The translations under genes were made by a program, and so were the position numbers. A model generated the notes under the pieces. It did not search any database. It saw nothing but the letters and a program-made list of their open reading frames with translations, and was not told the DNA's origin. DNA of 21,398 bases from Promethearchaeota archaeon (lineage in GTDB: Archaea; Asgardarchaeota; Lokiarchaeia; Sigynarchaeales; SOKP01): contig JAHPYY010000188.1 in the NCBI GenBank assembly GCA_019058515.1, forward strand, positions 1-21,398, given 5' to 3'. This document shows positions 16,701-21,398 of the stretch, in pieces. Positions within the stretch are counted from its first letter, which is position 1, and every line of letters starts with the position of its first letter.

Positions 16701-17611
16701 GAATAATGCGAGTTATTTAACAAAGTAGTTCCCCCAATTTCCTCAGAAAATTGATCACCGTCGCTTGACGAAGCGTTTTCCCCTCCAATACCTAAGATTT
16801 GAGAGAATTCAGAAATAATACTATTGTTAAGCGATAAATCAAAAACATCAAAATTATAATACAATTGATCTGTCGAAATGTTGATTTCTTCTTCAATAAA
16901 TTCCACCGAATTTATAAGGATATATGTAGAAGAAAGGTGATGGTTAGAACTGTAGTTTTTCGACCTTAAACGCTCGAGATCAAGAGCTTTCCAATACCCA
17001 TCTTTTGGAAAATTTGAAGTCATCTGATCTAAGTAAAATTCCCAATCTTGCAAGTATCCAACAAATCCGTAATAATTAGGGTTAGAAATGTTAATCATTA
17101 TCAAGTCGACCTTAAACTTGCTTCTAATAATGTCTAAGGCTCGATCTAACTTGGAATCAATTTGATCTTGCGTTAATTCATCGTCATAATACAATAATCC
17201 CGTAAAGGATTGAAAAGAATAACAAAATTCATTAGGATATTTCTCGTTCACTAAAACCCGAGGAAAAATTTCGGGATTAATAGCGTTTGATACACTTAGA
17301 TACATACTGCATTTTTCGAACGCAGGATCGTTTAAATCGAATTCATCAATAATATTTGTGTCATTGGTAAATAAACTTTGCTTAATTATTGATTTCGATC
17401 CAGCAACATAAGCTGAAATTTTCTCTGCATAGAGATCGGAACCAGCAATGTCAGCTGGCTTTAGACTTGAATTTTCCGTAGAAATAACTATATCTGTGTT
17501 TTCATAATTCTCTCTATAAGCATCTGTAATTGGACTTAATATAAGTAAAGTATTCAAGAGAAATAAAACAATTAAGCAGAAGAATTTCAGGGATTTGATG
17601 TCTATTTTCAC
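13730..17611 (-). CDS. Large ectoprotein with CARDB-like domains and a C-terminal TM anchor, function unknown
   Basis: I do not recognise the N-terminal part. The 1293-aa protein has a signal peptide (1-31), an unassigned region (about 40-470), and three CARDB/DUF11-like beta-sandwich segments: about 478-515 (FTLNITVENVGNKTAWGIE), one around the TIKNIGSTYAKDVNISVIIP stretch, and 1099-1200 (VSIRVTNTGTITMKNIEV). One DSTGDGVADQ segment looks like a calcium-binding Asp loop. A membrane segment at about 1206-1226 is followed by a 67-residue charged cytosolic tail, probably helical or coiled coil. N-x-S/T sequons are frequent, in line with an outer location. The start is GTG, supported by GGAG eight bases upstream. 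It lies 18 bases after a permease gene and abuts the protease gene with no gap, so it is likely a structural or scaffolding partner of the protease and transporter. That role is inferred from position only. Confidence 0.75.
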   Translation of the reverse strand: MKIDIKSLKFFCLIVLFLLNTLLILSPITDAYRENYENTDIVISTENSSLKPADIAGSDLYAEKISAYVAGSKSIIKQSLFTNDTNIIDEFDLNDPAFEKCSMYLSVSNAINPEIFPRVLVNEKYPNEFCYSFQSFTGLLYYDDELTQDQIDSKLDRALDIIRSKFKVDLIMINISNPNYYGFVGYLQDWEFYLDQMTSNFPKDGYWKALDLERLRSKNYSSNHHLSSTYILINSVEFIEEEINISTDQLYYNFDVFDLSLNNSIISEFSQILGIGGENASSSDGDQFSEEIGGTTLLNNSHYSYFSLQYEGRLEGIRAIGDSQYEFDLWSSMGYSGEPLDPSEKVYIALVGAFISEIEIQVLDSSIISSVPKNFEFSDYLIEQIGLLSSFAGSDFDVESLTNYTFSPLWFSKEGIKTNGVKISNKEDPNDIVNALQLTGFQGLEMLPTGLLNPIEKYVIRYNITQSEENLKITQKVVGDNASYGVRRDFTLNITVENVGNKTAWGIETPYLLELIDIEQLFGEATYEDLWGFVQIYYPEYNSLEEFLNLDKPPRLFYFDSTGDGVADQYFPSLSLSNLFPYSEEMPQLIDYMYYDNQFLYTILNPFSDNFTNPDSIWNDDNWKIEPRDSISYEIQNLDISDLDSYHEFCTCDFVVDPLINLPELIEGKTYEGTTPEMAQANDEDSWIIISNPQYEGEEIELNLVFQNSSIIDFKNYELDNVSILLDVSIDENISDISFQVFNFTKEEFVNIDNYLSFIENDTRIFSFLKLNYSIDWLYESTNNYTIILKIQAFNQSRFNITLNEVNVRFSQREINFEERVPIVLSFSNEIGSAFYEIQSNSILLSTHNMASIIAYSSLKEYNSTIGVVNEYSITIKNIGSTYAKDVNISVIIPGIIENDKDFHVYRNNLSIVIPYLNPLQETTASFTYYNPNSASITGARVEYHNPKALKNGISTRLVSYSNDIKFSAPVDYVERVPYLRILGISLNSTNSAPKINSTLTLNISFTNLSPNRLDIEEVTLNLNDQFGSLHVISSSQLTSNSIKYKEVDSKELQLVKKDWDGYFYPAVMYISGKESRTIRISSSNSIIMGNISFNMEKFVDKKSVRIGESIEVSIRVTNTGTITMKNIEVNDADSFASHSFSLLYGKLVNSIDVLEPGQSKVVSYTIQAKIQTKTTFESASIEYYYIHQTEQKSNPLSIMVIAPPLLQYFFVLIPAILSTIFLLLYYRKQLGYQRVKLEMERYESSLLKLSSRDSIFKIEHTLRKRLEIFRDGMQKSNDIEGRFNLNEPGGEN

Positions 17612-17619
17612 TTAATTTA

Positions 17620-17625
17620 CTCCAT
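17620..17625 (-). promoter_or_regulatory. Shine-Dalgarno that decides the GTG start of the 1293-aa gene
   Basis: ATGGAG on the minus strand, with GGAG eight bases before the GTG at 17609-17611. The ATG inside this site is followed by GAG and a TAA stop and cannot start the gene, so the GTG is the supported initiation codon. It lies in the 18-base gap after the first permease gene. Confidence 0.7.
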
Positions 17626-17629
17626 CATT

Positions 17630-20600
17630 TTACATTGTTTCTCGATATATATCAACAATTTTTTGCTTTTTAAGCTTACGTAGAAGAAATCTCATTCCGA
17701 TAAGAATAAATATAATTGAAATGGCATAAATTGCTAAAAAATTAAGCCAAGGAAATGGTGAATCGTAAGGCGTATTGCTTAACAGAATTATAGTTGAATT
17801 TAATAAATAACCCGTAAGATATCCTATAATTACTCCAATGGTGCCGCTACTCAGCATTATAATCAATGCTTCAATTATAAACATTTTACGCATTTGTTTC
17901 CCCTTTAAGCCTAAAGTTCGAACCACTCCTATTTCTTTTTTCCGTTCAATTATCGTCGAATAGGACGAAGAGAGGAGCCCAAATAAACAAATAAAAACAG
18001 TAGCAACTAAAATCAATCCAAACAATGTATCGATAATTTCAAATGTGCTCTGATTACGCTCAATAATATTCGCCAAGTTAACTAACCTATAACTATATTT
18101 TATTCGGTATACATCGTTAATCGCATCAACAACTTGGTCCGCTCTACTCAGATAATTATCTTTTAGGTTTATGAAAAATTTTTCCACCCACGCAGGACTA
18201 GGAAGTGCTAATATTTCTAAATATGTATTTTGGGAAACTAATACCCCTCCATTCCCCCCAGGAGAATTTCCAAAGCCAGATAGTCCCGGCATGTTTGAAG
18301 CGGTACCAACTATAGTGAACGGGTAAGACTCTAATTCGTTTCCTCTAGTGATTTGAATTCTGATTTTATCTCCAGTCTTCAGATCTTGATCAACAGCAAT
18401 CCCTTCTGAGACGATGCATGTATAGTTCTCGCTATTATGTAGCTCGTAAAATGAATTTTCAATACTTCCTTGCGTCATAACAAGGTACTGCGAATCAATA
18501 GTATATGTGTATTCTTCATCGATCCCGTACAAACGAATAGATGAGCTTGTTAATCCCGCGTAATCCCCAAGTTGAGCGCTAAATTCCTTATCCGAATCTG
18601 AATATATCTGAGTTAAATGTGAAGGACTAGCAATTAATGAGGAGACTCTCTCCACACCCTCGAAATTCAACAATTCTCTTTTGAATTGTGTTGTCAGAAT
18701 TTTGCTATAGTCAATGGAAAATTCATCATTTGATTGTCTTAAATTAGGTTGACTATATGAGCTATATTCTTTAGGTAAATTGAATATGAATCCATTCGTA
18801 GCACTAAAACCAAATCCGAAACCGAATCCCCCACCAGAGGTACTAATAGTATCATCCCATCCTGTGGTTTCCATTACAAGATTAGATCCATATCTCAACT
18901 GTGCTCCCAAAGAAAGTATTGCTGAGAGCGATTGGATAAAGGTCGCAGTGAATATTGCGAACGAAAAAGAAAGAGCGAAAATTATAATCGTACTAGAATT
19001 TCTTCTTTGGTACCTAAATACGAAAATTTTAATTACTTGATGTAATTTTCGTGATATTGGCTTAAATGTCATAATAACTAACCTTAATATAACAGGCATT
19101 AAACCTAAACCAGCTAAGGTTAACCCTATCAGAAATATTAGAAGTACAATAATTAAAACTGCTGCAAATAGTCCCATATCTGCCGAAACAAGGATTCTAG
19201 GGACAACAAAGTAAATAAAACCTCCATTTAACGCGAGAATCAATCCTACAAGAATTAATCTATAATTAACGGATGCTTTCTTTTGAAGGTGGTACAACGA
19301 ATCCTCGTGTCGATATGGGTGAATTGATTCGATAATCTGCAATCTTCGCACTTTAAGCGCAGGTGAAATGCTAACAAACAAACCGACTGATATACCCATC
19401 GTGTAAGTAATTATGATTGACGGTAAAGTAATTGAAAATACGAGTTGAGCATTTCCTAAAAATGATTCTCCTCCCGAAAACAACACTCGATTTGCGTACG
19501 GGATAACTAAATACTGAGTTCCAAAAATCGCTCCCAATAACCCAAAAATCGTGCCAAAGTTTACTAAAAGAAATCCCTGAACTAAAACTACTGATAAACT
19601 ATATTCTTTATGAGCTCCCAATACTCGGAAAATTCCAAATTCTCTTATCCTCTCTTCTACTGAGGTTTTCAAAATACCATTTATTAGTACTCCTGAGATT
19701 AGCATAGCGATTATCGACACGAAGATAAAAATGACTGTAACAATAACACTTACCATTTCAGAATACCCAAGAACTCCTAATTTCGGCAATGTTAAGTAAT
19801 ATTCGTCTAGTCCAAGCGCAAGTTGAATTTTAGACGCGATAGCCAAAACCGCTTGCTCTGAACCATCGATGTCTCTAACATCGTAAATATCTGCGTTTTG
19901 GCGAAAAGTGGTTATCATTTTGTTACAATGCCCTGAAAAATCTAATGTACTATTACTAAAATATTTATAAAGAGAATTTACATTTACAACTATTAAATTA
20001 TATGTACGGTAATCGTTGGGCCATTTTAAATTGAAATCGAAGATTTTCTTAACGGTATAGTTTACAGTATGATTTAACTTTATGTTTCCATGTTTTAAAG
20101 TCATGTTAATCTTAATTATATCACCTTCAGCGTATCTGATGTTATCGTTTAGTTCGTAATAGATGGCGCACTCATTTATGGAAAGGTTATTCAATTCCAT
20201 ATAGTTGGAAGTCCCAGGTTCGACGAAATTTCCGAATCCTAACTGATTTTCCAATGTAAAGTTTATCCCTGAAACCATAGCGGTCGTTTGAAACTCCGTT
20301 AACTCTGGAGAATCAAAATCTTCTGAAATATTAACCTTACCTAATACCTCCATTCTTGGAATAAAGCTTTCAATATCGTCCGAATTATTTTTTATAGTTT
20401 CAATAATGGGATTGTACTCGAAATAAGAAGATCGGTTCTTAGGTTCGCCGTTGTAATGTCTGATAGTAACTACTAAATCTTGATTACCTGCATCAATAGA
20501 TAAATAGTCAACCATCGCAAGACTAATTGAGTCAGATAAAAGGAGTACGATGGCTAGTAAAGCTACGCTAATACTCACTCCTATCATTCCTAAAATTGAC

Positions 20601-20662
20601 CTAACTTTTTGCCTCCTTATATCGCTAAACGCATAGCTGAAGATTAACTTAAGATTAGTCAT
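17630..20662 (-). CDS. FtsX/MacB-type ABC transporter permease, 10 TM (first permease of the cluster)
   Basis: Membrane subunit of a type VII ABC transporter, 1010 aa. Membrane segments lie at about 23-45, 304-328, 356-380, 409-433, 467-488, 497-524 and 555-575, plus three at the C-terminus. The two large outer domains, after TM1 and after TM7, hold about 255 and 300 residues. The coupling-helix motifs ERIREFGIFRVLG (337-349) and ERKKEIGVVRTLG match those of the 990-aa permease, and the order of parts is the same, so the two are paralogues from an old duplication. An unusual GGGFGFGFGF tract (about 610-619) sits at the start of the second outer domain. It follows the ATPase gene by 63 bases and precedes the 1293-aa gene by 18. 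No Shine-Dalgarno is visible before its ATG. The stop directly follows RETM; the paralogue ends similarly in RQTF. Confidence 0.9.
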   Translation of the reverse strand: MTNLKLIFSYAFSDIRRQKVRSILGMIGVSISVALLAIVLLLSDSISLAMVDYLSIDAGNQDLVVTIRHYNGEPKNRSSYFEYNPIIETIKNNSDDIESFIPRMEVLGKVNISEDFDSPELTEFQTTAMVSGINFTLENQLGFGNFVEPGTSNYMELNNLSINECAIYYELNDNIRYAEGDIIKINMTLKHGNIKLNHTVNYTVKKIFDFNLKWPNDYRTYNLIVVNVNSLYKYFSNSTLDFSGHCNKMITTFRQNADIYDVRDIDGSEQAVLAIASKIQLALGLDEYYLTLPKLGVLGYSEMVSVIVTVIFIFVSIIAMLISGVLINGILKTSVEERIREFGIFRVLGAHKEYSLSVVLVQGFLLVNFGTIFGLLGAIFGTQYLVIPYANRVLFSGGESFLGNAQLVFSITLPSIIITYTMGISVGLFVSISPALKVRRLQIIESIHPYRHEDSLYHLQKKASVNYRLILVGLILALNGGFIYFVVPRILVSADMGLFAAVLIIVLLIFLIGLTLAGLGLMPVILRLVIMTFKPISRKLHQVIKIFVFRYQRRNSSTIIIFALSFSFAIFTATFIQSLSAILSLGAQLRYGSNLVMETTGWDDTISTSGGGFGFGFGFSATNGFIFNLPKEYSSYSQPNLRQSNDEFSIDYSKILTTQFKRELLNFEGVERVSSLIASPSHLTQIYSDSDKEFSAQLGDYAGLTSSSIRLYGIDEEYTYTIDSQYLVMTQGSIENSFYELHNSENYTCIVSEGIAVDQDLKTGDKIRIQITRGNELESYPFTIVGTASNMPGLSGFGNSPGGNGGVLVSQNTYLEILALPSPAWVEKFFINLKDNYLSRADQVVDAINDVYRIKYSYRLVNLANIIERNQSTFEIIDTLFGLILVATVFICLFGLLSSSYSTIIERKKEIGVVRTLGLKGKQMRKMFIIEALIIMLSSGTIGVIIGYLTGYLLNSTIILLSNTPYDSPFPWLNFLAIYAISIIFILIGMRFLLRKLKKQKIVDIYRETM

Positions 20663-20725
20663 GGGTATTAAAGTGGAGTCAGAATATGTAGTTTAAACAT
20701 TTTAAGCTATTGCTAAGAAATGTAA
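20663..20725. other. 63-base spacer inside the transporter cluster
   Basis: This is the longest gap in the cluster. It contains no clear TATA box, Shine-Dalgarno or hairpin, so I see no reason to place an internal promoter here. Read-through from the ATPase gene is the simplest reading. Confidence 0.4.
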
Positions 20726-21398
20726 TTATCTTAAAATTAGAAGCTCTCCTTCTATTTTGGCATTTAAATTGTTTTCTTCTATCAATTCTCGTAACACATC
20801 GTTAAAATGCTCCGGCAAATTCAATACAATCGCTGAGGGAACAGAACTCTTTATGTCTGCCACTCTTATTTCCGATTTGCCAGAATTGGAAAAAAGATAT
20901 TCATAAATCTTACTCTTACATTTTTCTTTATTTAGTTCCGCTTCTTGCTTTCTTTTAAGCTCCATTGATTGAGTCTCCTTTAATCCACCAACTTTACCCT
21001 CGTGAGTAAGCTTACCGTCTCGCATGTGTAGAGTTCTGCTAGCGAACTCAGAAACAACCGCATCGTGGCTTACCGCTACAAATGTAGCTCCTTTTCTATT
21101 TAAATCTCTAAGAAGATTAAGTACTAAGATACCAGTTTTGCTATCTAAATCTCCCGTAGGTTCGTCTAAGACACAAATTGCTGGATCATTGGCGAATGCT
21201 CTTGCTATAGCTACTCTCTGCTGTTCTCCTCCGGAAAGTTCGGAAGGGGTGTGATGCGCTCGCTCGTCTAATCCTACGAGTCTAAGCAAATCCATCGCGC
21301 GCTTTCTCTTCCCACGACGGCTTAACTTGCCCGAAAAATGCAATGGAACCATCACATTTTCAATAGCGGTCATTTGTGGCAATAGATTATAAAATTGA
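20726..21398 (-). CDS. LolD/FtsE-type ABC ATPase with C-terminal extension (N-terminus beyond window)
   Basis: ATP-binding subunit that should drive the two FtsX-type permeases. The reading frame stays open to the right edge: QFYNLLPQMTAIENV is the Q-loop region of this family, so the Walker A motif lies outside and the gene is incomplete, not short. Visible downstream are LSGGEQQRVAIARAF (ABC signature), CVLDEPTGDLDS (Walker B and D-loop) and AVSHD (H-switch). The wording is that of the MacB/LolD/FtsE group. After the usual end of the domain (MRDGKLTHEG) about 88 further residues follow: a Lys/Glu-rich linker and then a compact segment ending in LLILR that looks like a small winged-helix-type domain. 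This extension is not standard for LolD-like ATPases. The gene is the first visible member of the minus-strand cluster. Confidence 0.92.
   Translation of the reverse strand, partial: QFYNLLPQMTAIENVMVPLHFSGKLSRRGKRKRAMDLLRLVGLDERAHHTPSELSGGEQQRVAIARAFANDPAICVLDEPTGDLDSKTGILVLNLLRDLNRKGATFVAVSHDAVVSEFASRTLHMRDGKLTHEGKVGGLKETQSMELKRKQEAELNKEKCKSKIYEYLFSNSGKSEIRVADIKSSVPSAIVLNLPEHFNDVLRELIEENNLNAKIEGELLILR

Noticed and set aside
18803..18835. DNA repeat array or CRISPR-like element
   Set aside because: The short repetition is just the Gly-Phe codons; no spaced direct repeats were seen there or elsewhere in the window.
21380..21382. TTG as the start of the ABC ATPase
   Set aside because: The frame stays open to the window edge and the residues before it complete a normal Q-loop; the gene simply continues outside.

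Overview
The window is A+T-rich DNA from an archaeon. The two ribosomal protein genes are of the archaeal/eukaryotic type (eS1 and the uS15 form that starts MARMHSRKKG), the GlmU-like enzyme has the archaeal form, and at least one gene looks leaderless behind a TATA-like element. A protein predicted to hold two longin-like folds, together with very large N-glycosylation-sequon-rich membrane-anchored ectoproteins, would fit an Asgard (Promethearchaeota) genome. That placement is inference; only 'archaeon' is firm.

Left part (1-5866), housekeeping genes. On the minus strand a class U-like sirtuin (519-1313) is followed by the N-terminal part of a B12-binding-type radical SAM protein that runs off the left edge and has no ATG or GTG start. 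Diverging from the sirtuin, on the plus strand, are the predicted two-longin protein (1552-2469) and a bifunctional archaeal GlmU-type nucleotidylyltransferase/acetyltransferase (2469-3767), overlapping by one base (TAATG). Convergent with these, on the minus strand, is a uS15-eS1 ribosomal protein pair (5089 down to 3830). Diverging from uS15 is an ITPase/XTPase of the RdgB/HAM1 family (5276-5866).

Right part (5882-21398), one minus-strand gene cluster of at least 15.5 kb. In transcription order: a LolD/FtsE-type ABC ATPase with a C-terminal extension (cut by the right edge), a 10-TM FtsX/MacB-type permease (1010 aa), a 1293-aa ectoprotein with a C-terminal TM anchor, a 1613-aa subtilisin-family (S8) protease with a C-terminal TM and a cytosolic double zinc ribbon, and a second 10-TM FtsX-type permease (990 aa). 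Gaps are 63, 18, 0 and 33 bases.

How they may work together: one ATPase plus two different permeases is the composition of a type VII (mechanotransmission) ABC transporter, as in LolCDE, MacB, FtsEX and YbbAP. Having an extracellular protease and a large ectoprotein in the same cluster suggests an ATP-driven machine at the archaeal cell surface that controls, feeds or extracts substrates for the protease. This is the most interesting object in the window. The parts are recognisable; the assembly is a hypothesis. No CRISPR, insertion sequence, tRNA or rRNA was seen.
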